The notes under the pieces were generated by a model, which had not been told where the DNA came from, did no database searches, and saw only the letters and a list, made by a program, of their open reading frames with translations. 64,000 nt of DNA, taken from NCBI RefSeq assembly GCF_000974805.1, contig NZ_BBQZ01000001.1, positions 551,929-615,928 on the forward strand. Reading direction: 5' to 3'. The stretch's first letter is position 1. Each line of letters starts with the position of its first letter. This document shows, one piece after another, positions 43,287 to 51,584 of the stretch. Origin of the DNA: Demequina salsinemoris. GTDB taxonomy: Bacteria; Actinomycetota; Actinomycetes; Actinomycetales; Demequinaceae. Position numbers and translations under genes: made by a program.

Positions 43287-44219
43287 ATGCGTATCGCCGC
43301 CGACCACGTGCGGGTCTCCGCGCCCGCGACCGCCGGGAACCTCGGCCCCGGATTCGACTCGCTCGGCATGGCGCTGGGCGTCCGCGACGAGCTCGAGGTG
43401 CGCGCGATCGCGTCGCGCGAGATCGAGATGGAGATCGTCGGCGAGGGCGAGGCGACCCTGCCTCGCGACGAGTCGCACCTGGTGGTCCAGGCGATCCGTG
43501 CGGCGCTCGACCACGTCGGCGCGTCGCAGACCGGGCTGGCCATTCGCGCGACGAACCGGATCCCCCACGGACGAGGACTGGGATCGTCGGCCGCGGCCGT
43601 CGTCGCGGGCATCACCGCGGCGCGCGCCATGATCGCCGAGCCGGAGGCGCTGGACCGTGCCGAGGCGCTGCGCCTCGCGACCGTGTTCGAGGGTCACCCC
43701 GACAATGCCGCGCCCGCGATCTACGGCGGGGCGACCGTCGCGTGGACCTCATCCGATGGTCCGCTCGCTGCCGCGCTCGAGGTCGGCGACCAGATCGAGA
43801 CGGCCGTGCTCGTCCCAGGGGCGACGCTTCCCACCAAGGAGGCCCGCGCGGTGCTTCCCGCGCAGGTCCCGCACACGCACGCGGCGTTCAACGCGGGCCG
43901 CTCCGCGCTGCTCGTGCACGCGCTCGCCGGCCGTCCCGAGCTGCTGTTCCCCGCGACGGAGGACAAGCTCCACCAGGGCTACCGGGCCGACGTGCTCGGG
44001 CCCGCGACCTCGCTGCTGCGGGCGCTGCGGGAGCGCGGCCTGGCCGCGGTGATCTCGGGCGCCGGCCCGTCGGTGCTCGTGCTCGGCTCGGGCCTCGAGG
44101 AGGCGGGACTCGGCTCGGGGATGCCCGAGGAGCTCCAGGGCGTCGGCGACTCCGCGTGGCGCTGCATCCACACGGTCGGCCGCGTGGCCGGTGCCACGGG
44201 CGAGCCCGTCGGGGTCTGA
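43287..44219 (+). CDS. thrB: Homoserine kinase
   Basis: 310 residues of the GHMP kinase family. The N-terminal segment VSAPATAGNLGPGFDSLGMA, the ATP-binding loop IPHGRGLGSSAAAVVAGI, and the C-terminal GHMP motif GLAAVISGAGPSVLVL are all present. It phosphorylates homoserine, making the substrate for thrC. Last gene of hom-thrC-thrB. A short three-copy 9-bp tandem repeat follows shortly after the stop, but no convincing terminator is visible. Confidence 0.95.
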   Translation: MRIAADHVRVSAPATAGNLGPGFDSLGMALGVRDELEVRAIASREIEMEIVGEGEATLPRDESHLVVQAIRAALDHVGASQTGLAIRATNRIPHGRGLGSSAAAVVAGITAARAMIAEPEALDRAEALRLATVFEGHPDNAAPAIYGGATVAWTSSDGPLAAALEVGDQIETAVLVPGATLPTKEARAVLPAQVPHTHAAFNAGRSALLVHALAGRPELLFPATEDKLHQGYRADVLGPATSLLRALRERGLAAVISGAGPSVLVLGSGLEEAGLGSGMPEELQGVGDSAWRCIHTVGRVAGATGEPVGV

Positions 44220-44246
44220 CCTCCGGGGTGCCTCCGTGCCTCTAGT

Positions 44247-44273
44247 CCTGGAATCTCTGGAATCCCTGGAATC
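44247..44273. repeat. Three tandem 9-bp repeats
   Basis: Three contiguous copies of (C/T)CTGGAATC at 44247, 44256 and 44265, between thrB and a DUF559-like gene. They contain repeated GGAAT words but no GTT at 18 nt, so they are not sigma-R promoters. Confidence 0.7.
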
Positions 44274-44317
44274 GCGTCGTACATTCCTTTGAGTGTGGTT
44301 CTGCGGGCCATTGAGGT

Positions 44318-45232
44318 TCACAGGTTCCTCTCAGTGTTGCCTGGGTGGCTAGACCGCGCGGCGAGCACGGCCCGAACTGTGGCCCTGCACCACTCCGGCC
44401 TGTTCATCACAGCGCTGTAGGGGAGCCGGATCGTCTGGATGGCGAGCGTAGCCAGGTCGGCGTCTCTCTCGTCATCTGATTCCCGCTGCTCGCCGGCAAG
44501 GTGGTATCTGCCGCCGTCCAGCTCGACATTTGTCCTGGTCCGAGGGTCATACATGTCGAGGGTCCGTCGCCGCCCGCGTGCGACCACGCGATGGCGGCGC
44601 AGGAAGCGTGTGAACTCGGGGCCCGCGAAGGTGCGCCTCAGCGCCTCGTACTCGAGGAAGCTGTCGGCGCCCTCGGTGAACCCTGCGAGCACGTCTGCGA
44701 GTCCAGCACGGTGACGGACTCGTGGCATGGAACGAGCGGCTGCGCCGATCTCATCGACGGTTGTCGCACGTCGCTGCAGGCTCGCGAGCACATCACCCGC
44801 CGGAGACTTGTTGCCTGGGTCGGTCCACGCGTGGATCGCGGCCCACGGCGGCAACGCGACCTCAATGCCGTGCCACTCCGCTGACGGAGTGCGGGTGGCA
44901 GGGCGGAATACGGCGGTGTCTGCGGGCACCTGTTCATGGCTTCCTGGGGGTGCGGAGACGCGCAGTCTCATTGGCGGGCGGTCGAGAACACCCCACGCGA
45001 ACAGGGCCCCCGGGCCAGTGAGCACGCCGTGGGTAGCCGCAACTGCGGCGTGAGCCCGCACGATGAACGACTCGGCGTGCGCGGCGACCGCGAACCGTCC
45101 GGGACTGAGACGGGCAAGTTCGCGACGGGCGATGGCGCCGCGGACGCGCTCCGGACTCGTGATCGCCGCAAGCTCCGCCCGTGCGAACGAGCGAAGAGGC
45201 ATCGTGGTGAGCCAGTCTGCATCGGTGTCCAT
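44318..45232 (-). CDS. AbiEi-like / DUF559-domain protein (first copy)
   Basis: 304 residues. The N-terminal half has AbiEi-antitoxin-like features (winged-helix-like RAELAAITSPERVRGAIARR; RFAVAAHAESFIVRAHAAVA; PPWAAIHAW). The C-terminal 110 residues resemble DUF559/Vsr-type nuclease folds: FLEYEALRRTFAG, TNVELDGGRYH, then DADLATLAIQTIRLPYSAV and RPEWCR. Such proteins are common and uncharacterised in actinobacteria; a role in DNA processing or defence is only suggested by the fold. The start is uncertain: ATG 45232 fits the family, but no ribosome-binding site is visible. It is homologous to the gene at 55764-56696. Confidence 0.65.
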   Translation of the reverse strand: MDTDADWLTTMPLRSFARAELAAITSPERVRGAIARRELARLSPGRFAVAAHAESFIVRAHAAVAATHGVLTGPGALFAWGVLDRPPMRLRVSAPPGSHEQVPADTAVFRPATRTPSAEWHGIEVALPPWAAIHAWTDPGNKSPAGDVLASLQRRATTVDEIGAAARSMPRVRHRAGLADVLAGFTEGADSFLEYEALRRTFAGPEFTRFLRRHRVVARGRRRTLDMYDPRTRTNVELDGGRYHLAGEQRESDDERDADLATLAIQTIRLPYSAVMNRPEWCRATVRAVLAARSSHPGNTERNL

Positions 45233-45443
45233 GGGTGAAATCTCGTGCAACTCCCACTTGCGCTGGGCGACAGGGACGCCTTTGGTGGATTCACGAACAC
45301 GGTGCGGAATCTGTGGACGAGACAGTGCCCTCCGACGACACGGAGAGGAATGTGCGGGCACAGGGCGGAGGATCGGCCGGATCGGGTTGGCGCGAGGGCA
45401 TGAACCCTGGTGGCGCGGGTTGTCCTCGCGCTAGCGTCGGAGC

Positions 45444-46409
45444 ATGTCCCGCGTCGCTGCCTGGATTCCCCCGATGAAGGTGATGCGCCTCGTCGTCGTG
45501 CTCGTGAGCGTCCTGGTGGCGATCGCGCTCATCGGCCTGTGGTGGGGAGGCGCCAACGCGGCGACCGCGTCCGCGCTCGGGGCGGTCTCGGTTCTGATCC
45601 TCGCGCTCAAGCAGCCCCCGTGGTGGCACACCGCGGCGCTCGGCGCGGTCACGGCGGCGGGGGCATCGGCGGCGACGGTGGTCGCCGGGTCGGCCTGGGG
45701 GCTGGGCCTCGTCGTCGGCGCGACGGTGCTCGCGACGACACCGCTCGTGCTGCGACACGGCGCGATCGTGTCGAGCACCCCGGTGGTCGTGGCCCTCGCG
45801 GGCATGGAGGCCTCGTCGATCGGCCCCGTGGCAGCAGCGGCGGGCATCATCGCGGCAGCGCTCCTCATGGTGCTCGCGGTCGCGCTGCTCGGCCTTGCGA
45901 TGCCGTTGCCTCCCGCGCCCGAGCGCGCGGTGCTGCTCGCCTACGTCGGTGTGCTCGCGGTGGGTTCGGGTCTCGCCGTGGGGATCGTGTCGGCGATGGG
46001 GGTGTCGCACGGCTACTGGGTGGTCATCGCTCTGACGGCGGTGCTGGTGCCGGTCGCGGGTGAGACCACCCGGAAGGCGCGGGGGCGGATCGTCGGCACC
46101 GTGGCCGGCGCGATCGTCGCGTCCGGGCTCGCTCTCGTGCTTCCCGGTCCGGCTGCGGCGGTGGTCGCCGCGCTGAGCCTGCTGGTCGGCGTCGCGTGGT
46201 CGGTGATGGGGGACCAGGCGCGGGGTGCGGGGTTGACTGCCGTCGCGATCGTGCTGCTCTCGGCGGCGGGCGCGACCGCGGCCGCGTGGGAGGTCGCCGG
46301 CGAGCGCGCGATGCTCACGCTCGCGGGAGGCGTCTTCGCGGCGGTCCTGGGCCTCGCGTTCGCGCGGTTCGACCGGCGTGAGGAGGCCGAGGAGCTCGCT
46401 CGCGAGTAG
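45444..46409 (+). CDS. FUSC-like multi-helix membrane protein
   Basis: 321 residues, almost entirely hydrophobic, with about ten membrane helices in two similar halves. Features such as HGYWVVIALTAVLVPVAGETTRKARGRIVGTVAGA match the FUSC/aromatic-acid-exporter (fusaric acid resistance) superfamily. These act as efflux-type transporters, and the substrate here is unknown. A TAGCGT -10 box ends 6 nt before ATG 45444, so the mRNA is probably leaderless. The large cytoplasmic domain of longer FUSC proteins is absent. Confidence 0.75.
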   Translation: MSRVAAWIPPMKVMRLVVVLVSVLVAIALIGLWWGGANAATASALGAVSVLILALKQPPWWHTAALGAVTAAGASAATVVAGSAWGLGLVVGATVLATTPLVLRHGAIVSSTPVVVALAGMEASSIGPVAAAAGIIAAALLMVLAVALLGLAMPLPPAPERAVLLAYVGVLAVGSGLAVGIVSAMGVSHGYWVVIALTAVLVPVAGETTRKARGRIVGTVAGAIVASGLALVLPGPAAAVVAALSLLVGVAWSVMGDQARGAGLTAVAIVLLSAAGATAAAWEVAGERAMLTLAGGVFAAVLGLAFARFDRREEAEELARE

Positions 46410-46419
46410 CGTCTGCCTC

Positions 46420-47037
46420 GTGGGCATCCGGCCGGTCTCCGACGGCGATCACGCACAGATCGCGCGCATCTGCCTGCTCACCGGGCGGCAGGGGGAGGAT
46501 GCGACGGGCGTCTTCTGCGACGACACCGTGCTGTCGGACGTCTACGCGACGCCGTACCTTCACGGTCCAGGTGGGTTCTGCCTGGTGTGGGAGGCGGACG
46601 GTGCGGCAGGGGAGGCGGAGGCACGCGGCTACGTGCTCGGCACCTCGGACACCGAGTCGTTTCAGCGTTGGTTCGTGGAGGAGTGGTGGCCCGAGCGGGC
46701 GCCGCTGCATCAGCCGTGCCACGTTCCGGACGCCTGGCTGCTGTCCGCGGCGGCGGATCCCGAGCGGATGCTCGTGCCGCGGCTCGGCGAGTTCCCCGCG
46801 CACCTGCACATCGACCTCCTCCCGGACCAGCAGGGCAGGGGAGCAGGCCGCGCGCTCATCGAGGCCGCGTGCGGTCTGCTCACGATGAGGGACGTGCCCG
46901 GGGTGCACCTCGTGGCGGAGACCGCGAACGAGAACGCTCAGGCCTTCTACCCGCGTGTGGGCTTCGACGCGGTGGCCAGGGACGATGCGACGGTCACCTG
47001 GGGGCGCAGGCTGACGGACCTTCGATTTGCGAAGTGA
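46420..47037 (+). CDS. GNAT-family N-acetyltransferase
   Basis: 205 residues. GNAT beta-strand order with the acetyl-CoA P-loop DLLPDQQGRGAGRALIEAA near residue 135 and the C-terminal ETANENAQAFYPRVGFDAVA. The insert EWWPERAPLHQPCHVPDAWL resembles a subgroup related to bacterial O-GlcNAcase-associated and peptide-type GNATs. The substrate is unknown. A TAGCGT box ends 7 nt before GTG 46420, suggesting a leaderless start; an upstream in-frame ATG overlaps the preceding gene. The 3' end overlaps the TetR-type operator at 47032-47051. Confidence 0.8.
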   Translation: MGIRPVSDGDHAQIARICLLTGRQGEDATGVFCDDTVLSDVYATPYLHGPGGFCLVWEADGAAGEAEARGYVLGTSDTESFQRWFVEEWWPERAPLHQPCHVPDAWLLSAAADPERMLVPRLGEFPAHLHIDLLPDQQGRGAGRALIEAACGLLTMRDVPGVHLVAETANENAQAFYPRVGFDAVARDDATVTWGRRLTDLRFAK

Positions 47038-47051
47038 GTGCTCACTCACTT
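47032..47051. promoter_or_regulatory. TetR-family operator before the ABC-exporter operon
   Basis: Perfect 9-bp inverted repeat AAGTGAGTG / CACTCACTT with a 2-bp centre (47032-47040, 47043-47051), about 90 bp upstream of the tetR start. The arrangement suits autoregulation by that repressor. Confidence 0.75.
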
Positions 47052-47138
47052 AGTGTGAGCGGGTAGACGGCCTCAGGGCCGAGGGTGTTGCGACGGGGCG
47101 ACGCGGCGCCGCGCCGCGCCGACCGGCAGGAAGGCGAG

Positions 47139-47756
47139 GTGAGCGGTGTGAACGACGCGTCAGCCCGGACCCCGACGTCGGGCCGTGCCCCTCGCATGTC
47201 GCCCGAGGCCCGCCGAGCCCAGATCCTCGACGCGGCGCTCCCGCTCGTCCTCGAGCGCGGCGGCGAGGTGACTACGCGCGAGATCGCCGACGCTGCCGGG
47301 ATCGCCGAGGGCACGATCTTCCGGGTGTTCGACGACAAGAACGCTCTCATCGACGCCATGGTCGACAGGGTCATGGATCCGGCGGTGACGCTCGAGGCGC
47401 TCGACCACGTCGATCCGGAGGCGGCGCTCGCGGACAAGGTCGCTCAGATCGTGGCGCTCCTCCACGACCGCGTGAAGCGCGTCGTGTCCCTCATGACCGC
47501 GCTCGGACCGCGCGACCACGCGCGTCACCACGGCAAGGACGAGGGGCGAGGCCCGCTGGGGGAGGCCACGGGCGTCGTCGAGTCGCTCCTGGCGCCCCAC
47601 GCGGACGAGCTTCGCGTCGATCCCGCGACAGCAGTCGACTATCTGCGCATCCTGGTGTTCGGGACCTCGATGCCGTTCATCCGTTCGGCCCGAGAGATCT
47701 CGGCCGACGAGCTCACGGACTTCATCCTCCGTGGGATCTCCCGGGAAGGGGAATGA
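47139..47756 (+). CDS. TetR-family repressor of the adjacent ABC exporter
   Basis: 205 residues from GTG 47139 (GTG 47148 also possible) with AGGAAGG upstream. The N-terminal helix-turn-helix RRAQILDAALPLVLERGG-x-VTTREIADAAGIAEGTIFR is followed by a helical ligand-binding domain. Its first 20 residues are a Ser/Thr/Arg-rich tail. The gene ends 4 nt before the first exporter gene, and a perfect palindrome typical of TetR-family operators stands upstream. It is therefore expected to repress itself and the exporter until a drug-like ligand binds. Confidence 0.92.
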   Translation: MSGVNDASARTPTSGRAPRMSPEARRAQILDAALPLVLERGGEVTTREIADAAGIAEGTIFRVFDDKNALIDAMVDRVMDPAVTLEALDHVDPEAALADKVAQIVALLHDRVKRVVSLMTALGPRDHARHHGKDEGRGPLGEATGVVESLLAPHADELRVDPATAVDYLRILVFGTSMPFIRSAREISADELTDFILRGISREGE

Positions 47757-47760
47757 GTAC

Positions 47761-49491
47761 ATGCTCTGGAAGCTGCTGAAGCAGTCGATACGGCCGTACC
47801 TGGGCCTGCTGACGGGAGTGATCCTGTTCCAGCTCGCCCAGTCGATCGCCAACCTGTACCTGCCGAGCCTCAACGCCGACATCATCGACAACGGCGTGGC
47901 CGTCGGGGACCTCGACCACATCTACAGCGTCGGCGGGATCATGCTCGCGCTGACGCTCGTGCAGGTGGCGTGCGCGATCAGCGCGACGTACTTCGGCGCG
48001 AAGCTCGCCATGCGCGTGGGCCGCGACCTGCGCCGCCGCATCTTCATGAGGGCCGGCGAGTTCTCCGAGGCCGAGGTCCAGCGATTCGGCGCGCCGTCGC
48101 TCATCACCCGCACGTCGAACGACGTCCAGCAGGTCCAGATGCTCGTGGTCATGGGCGCGACCATGCTGGTCAGCGCTCCCTTCATGGCGATCGGCGGCAT
48201 CATCATGGCCGTCCACCAGGACGCGGGCCTGTCCTGGATCATGGTGGTCGCGATCCCCGTGCTGCTGATCGCGGTGATGGCGATCGTGACGCGCATGGTG
48301 CCGCATTTCCAGCGCATGCAGAAGCGCATCGACCGCGTGAACCAGGTGCTGCGCGAGCAGCTCACCGGCATCCGCGTCGTCCGCGCATTCGTGCGTGAGC
48401 CGGTCGAGACAAGGCGGTTCGCCGGCGCCAACGACGATGTCACCGAGTCCGCGCTCAAGGCCGGACGCCTCATGGCGGGCATGTTCCCGCTCGTGTTCGT
48501 GGTCCTGAACCTCAGCTCGGTCGCGGTGATCTGGTTCGGAGCGGACCGCGTGAACAGCGGCCAGATGGAGGTCGGCGCGCTCACCGCCTTCCTCACCTAC
48601 CTCATCCAGATCCTCATGTCGGTGATGATGGCGACCTTCCTGTTCGTCATGCTGCCCCGCGCGACCGTGTCCGCGGACCGCATCGGCGAGGTGCTCGAGA
48701 CGGAGTCGACAGTCGTGGAGCGGGACGATGCGGTGTCGGACTTCCCGACCCCGGGCGAGCTCGTCTTCGACGGCGTCGACTTCAAGTACCCGGGCGCGGA
48801 GCAGCCGGTCCTCGGCGGCATCACCTTCGTCGCCGAGCCCGGCACGACGACCGCGGTCATCGGCTCGACGGGCGCGGGCAAGTCGACGCTCGTCGGGCTC
48901 GTCCCGCGCCTCTACGACGCGACGGTCGGCACGGTGCGCGTGTCCGGCGTCGACGTGCGCGAGGCCGGGCTCGAGGCACTGTGGTCCAGGCTCGGCATCG
49001 TCCCGCAGCGGCCCTACCTGTTCTCCGGGACGGTCGCCTCGAACCTCCGCTACGGCGCGCCCGACGCGACTGACGAGGAGCTGTGGCACGCGCTCGAGGT
49101 GGCGCAGGGCGCCGACTTCGTGCGCGCGATGCCCGACGGGCTCGACACCGAGGTCGCGCAGGGCGGCACGTCCGTGTCCGGAGGTCAGCGACAGCGCCTC
49201 GCGATCGCGAGAGCCCTGGTGAGGAAGCCCGACATCCTCGTCTTCGACGACTCGTTCTCGGCGCTCGACACCGCGACGGACGCCAAGCTCAGGGCGGCGC
49301 TCGCGAAGGAGTTCGCCGACACCACGGTGCTCGTCGTCGCGCAGCGCGTGTCGTCGATCGTCGACGCCGACCAGATCCTCGTCCTCGAGGACGGGCGGAT
49401 CATCGACCGCGGCACGCACTCCGAGCTCCTCGAGAGCTCGGAGACCTACCAGGAGATCGTCAGCACGCAGCTGCGAGTGGAGGCGGCATGA
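47761..49491 (+). CDS. ABC exporter half-transporter, subunit 1
   Basis: 576 residues: six-helix exporter membrane domain (about 1-310), then an ATPase domain with Walker A IGSTGAGKSTLV and signature VSGGQRQRLAIARAL. Walker B is LVFDDSFSALD, where the catalytic Glu is replaced by Asp. Together with the altered signature of subunit 2, this marks a heterodimer with one degenerate ATP site, as in BmrC/BmrD-type multidrug exporters. It follows tetR by 4 nt and its stop overlaps the start of subunit 2. The substrate is probably a drug or lipid; export direction is inferred from the family. Confidence 0.93.
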   Translation: MLWKLLKQSIRPYLGLLTGVILFQLAQSIANLYLPSLNADIIDNGVAVGDLDHIYSVGGIMLALTLVQVACAISATYFGAKLAMRVGRDLRRRIFMRAGEFSEAEVQRFGAPSLITRTSNDVQQVQMLVVMGATMLVSAPFMAIGGIIMAVHQDAGLSWIMVVAIPVLLIAVMAIVTRMVPHFQRMQKRIDRVNQVLREQLTGIRVVRAFVREPVETRRFAGANDDVTESALKAGRLMAGMFPLVFVVLNLSSVAVIWFGADRVNSGQMEVGALTAFLTYLIQILMSVMMATFLFVMLPRATVSADRIGEVLETESTVVERDDAVSDFPTPGELVFDGVDFKYPGAEQPVLGGITFVAEPGTTTAVIGSTGAGKSTLVGLVPRLYDATVGTVRVSGVDVREAGLEALWSRLGIVPQRPYLFSGTVASNLRYGAPDATDEELWHALEVAQGADFVRAMPDGLDTEVAQGGTSVSGGQRQRLAIARALVRKPDILVFDDSFSALDTATDAKLRAALAKEFADTTVLVVAQRVSSIVDADQILVLEDGRIIDRGTHSELLESSETYQEIVSTQLRVEAA

Positions 49492-51473
49492 GCACCGAGA
49501 CCAGGAACCGTCCCCCGCAGCGCCGGGGCGGCCCCGGCCCGATGGGCCACATGGGCGGCGGCGCTCCCGCCGAGAAGGCGAACGACTTCAAGGGATCCCT
49601 GCGGCGCGTCGCCGGGATGCTCAGCCCCGAGAAGGGCCTCGTCTACTTCGTGATCTTCCTCGGCGCGGCCTCCGTCGCGCTCAACGTCATGGGGCCCAAG
49701 ATCCTGGGCAACGCGACGACCCTCGTCTTCGAGGGGCTCATGGGCGGCACTGGCGTCGACTTCGACCGCATCCACACGATCCTGACCTGGCTGATCGTCA
49801 TCTACCTGTGCGCGGCGGCGCTCCAGTTCATCCAGGGCTACATCCTCAACGGCATCACGCAGCGCACCGTGTACCGCCTGCGCGAGCAGGTCGAGGCCAA
49901 GATCCACCGCCTGCCGCTCAGCTACGTTGACCGCCACCAGCGCGGCGAGCTGCTGTCGCGCGTGACCAACGACATCGACAACGTGTCGCAGACGCTCCAG
50001 CAGACGCTCAGCCAGCTGTTCACGTCGCTGCTCACCGTGGTCGGCGTGCTCGCGATGATGATCTACATCTCGCCGTGGCTCGCGCTCGTCGCGATCGTCT
50101 CGATCCCGCTCACGCTCGGCATCGTCATGCAGGTCGCGAAGCGCTCGCAGCCGAAGTTCGTCGAGCAGTGGAAGTACACGGGCGAGCTCAACGGTCAGAT
50201 CGAGGAGGGCTACACGGGCCACGCGCTCGTCAAGGTCTTCGGCCGCCAGAAGGAGACGCAGGAGGAGTTCGCGCGCAAGAACGAGGAGCTGTACGAGGCG
50301 AGCTTCGGCGCGCAGTTCATCTCCGGCATCATCATGCCGTCGACGATGTTCGTCGGGAACCTGGTGTACGTGGCCGTCGCCGTCGTCGGTGGCGTCATGG
50401 TCACGAACGGCTCGCTGCCGCTGGGCGATGTCCAGGCCTTCATCCAGTACTCGCGACAGTTCCAGCAGCCGCTCACGCAGCTCGGGTCGATGGCCAACCT
50501 GCTCCAGTCGGGCGTGGCGAGCGCCGAGCGCGTGTTCGAGCTGCTCGACGCGGACGAGCAGAGCCCCGACGAGGACCCCGCGCTGTCGCCCGACGACAAC
50601 CACGGGCGCCTCGTGTTCGAGGACGTCACGTTCCGCTACGTCGAGGACAAGCCGCTGATCGACAACCTGGACCTCACGGTCGAGCCGGGACGCACGGTCG
50701 CGATCGTCGGGCCCACGGGTGCCGGCAAGACGACGCTCGTGAACCTCATCATGCGGTTCTACGAGCTGAACGGCGGCCGCATCACGCTCGACGGCGTGGA
50801 CATCGCGAAGATGACCCGCGACGACCTGCGCTCGCGCACCGGCATGGTGCTCCAGGACGCATGGCTGTTCGGCGGCACGATCCGCGACAACATCGCGTAC
50901 GGGCGCGAGGGAGCGACCGAGGAGGAGATCCTCGACGCCGCCAAGGCCGCCTACGTGGACCGATTCGTGCACTCGCTGCCCGACGGCTATGACACGGTGC
51001 TCGACGACGACGCGACCAACGTGTCGGTCGGCGAGCGGCAGCTCATCACGATCGCCCGCGCGTTCGTGTCGCAGCCGCAGGTGCTGATCCTCGACGAGGC
51101 CACGAGCTCCGTCGACACCCGCACCGAGCTGCTCGTGCAGCACGCGATGGAGAAGCTGCGCCGCGACCGCACGGCCTTCGTCATCGCGCACCGCCTGTCC
51201 ACCATCCGCGACGCCGACCTCATCCTGGTGATGGAGAACGGCTCGATCGTCGAGAAGGGCAGCCACGACGAGCTGCTCACGCTCAAGGGAGCCTACGCAC
51301 GCCTGTACGAGGCGCAGTTCTCCGCGCCGATCGAGGATGTCGAGCCCCCGATCGACCCGATCAACCCCGAGACCGGCGAGCTCGCGACCGTGTTCGACGA
51401 CGCGTCGGTGCCGCACCCGGAAGCGCCGCAGCACGCGGGCGAGGACCTGGACGATCCCGACGTCGACCGCTGA
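49488..51473 (+). CDS. ABC exporter half-transporter, subunit 2
   Basis: 661 residues. A Pro/Gly/Met-rich N-terminal tail (about 30 residues) precedes the six-helix membrane domain and ATPase domain. Walker A is VGPTGAGKTTLV, Walker B is VLILDEATSSVD with the catalytic Glu intact, and the H-loop is IAHRLSTI. The signature reads VSVGERQLITIARA instead of LSGGQ. Its intact Walker sites face the good signature of subunit 1, so only one composite site should hydrolyse ATP efficiently. An acidic C-terminal tail of about 45 residues follows. Coupled to subunit 1 (ATGA at 49488-49491); a strong terminator lies just downstream. Confidence 0.93.
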   Translation: MSTETRNRPPQRRGGPGPMGHMGGGAPAEKANDFKGSLRRVAGMLSPEKGLVYFVIFLGAASVALNVMGPKILGNATTLVFEGLMGGTGVDFDRIHTILTWLIVIYLCAAALQFIQGYILNGITQRTVYRLREQVEAKIHRLPLSYVDRHQRGELLSRVTNDIDNVSQTLQQTLSQLFTSLLTVVGVLAMMIYISPWLALVAIVSIPLTLGIVMQVAKRSQPKFVEQWKYTGELNGQIEEGYTGHALVKVFGRQKETQEEFARKNEELYEASFGAQFISGIIMPSTMFVGNLVYVAVAVVGGVMVTNGSLPLGDVQAFIQYSRQFQQPLTQLGSMANLLQSGVASAERVFELLDADEQSPDEDPALSPDDNHGRLVFEDVTFRYVEDKPLIDNLDLTVEPGRTVAIVGPTGAGKTTLVNLIMRFYELNGGRITLDGVDIAKMTRDDLRSRTGMVLQDAWLFGGTIRDNIAYGREGATEEEILDAAKAAYVDRFVHSLPDGYDTVLDDDATNVSVGERQLITIARAFVSQPQVLILDEATSSVDTRTELLVQHAMEKLRRDRTAFVIAHRLSTIRDADLILVMENGSIVEKGSHDELLTLKGAYARLYEAQFSAPIEDVEPPIDPINPETGELATVFDDASVPHPEAPQHAGEDLDDPDVDR

Positions 51474-51496
51474 GCCGGTGACCAGGGACGCCGACG

Positions 51497-51546
51497 ACGC
51501 GTGAGGCCCCGCCCCGATCGCAAGGTCGAGGCGGGGCCTCACGCGT
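51497..51546. terminator. Strong bidirectional terminator after the ABC exporter
   Basis: A perfect 17-bp stem (51497-51513 with 51530-51546) and a 16-nt loop, between the exporter operon and the convergent DUF389 gene. Confidence 0.8.
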
Positions 51547-51584
51547 TCCCGGCCCCCGCATCGTCCGGGTGCCGGGGCGCACCG

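Noticed and set aside
44247-44290. Sigma-R-type promoters from the repeated GGAAT words after thrB
   Set aside because: None of the three GGAAT words has GTT at 18 nt, and the adjacent gene runs in the opposite direction.
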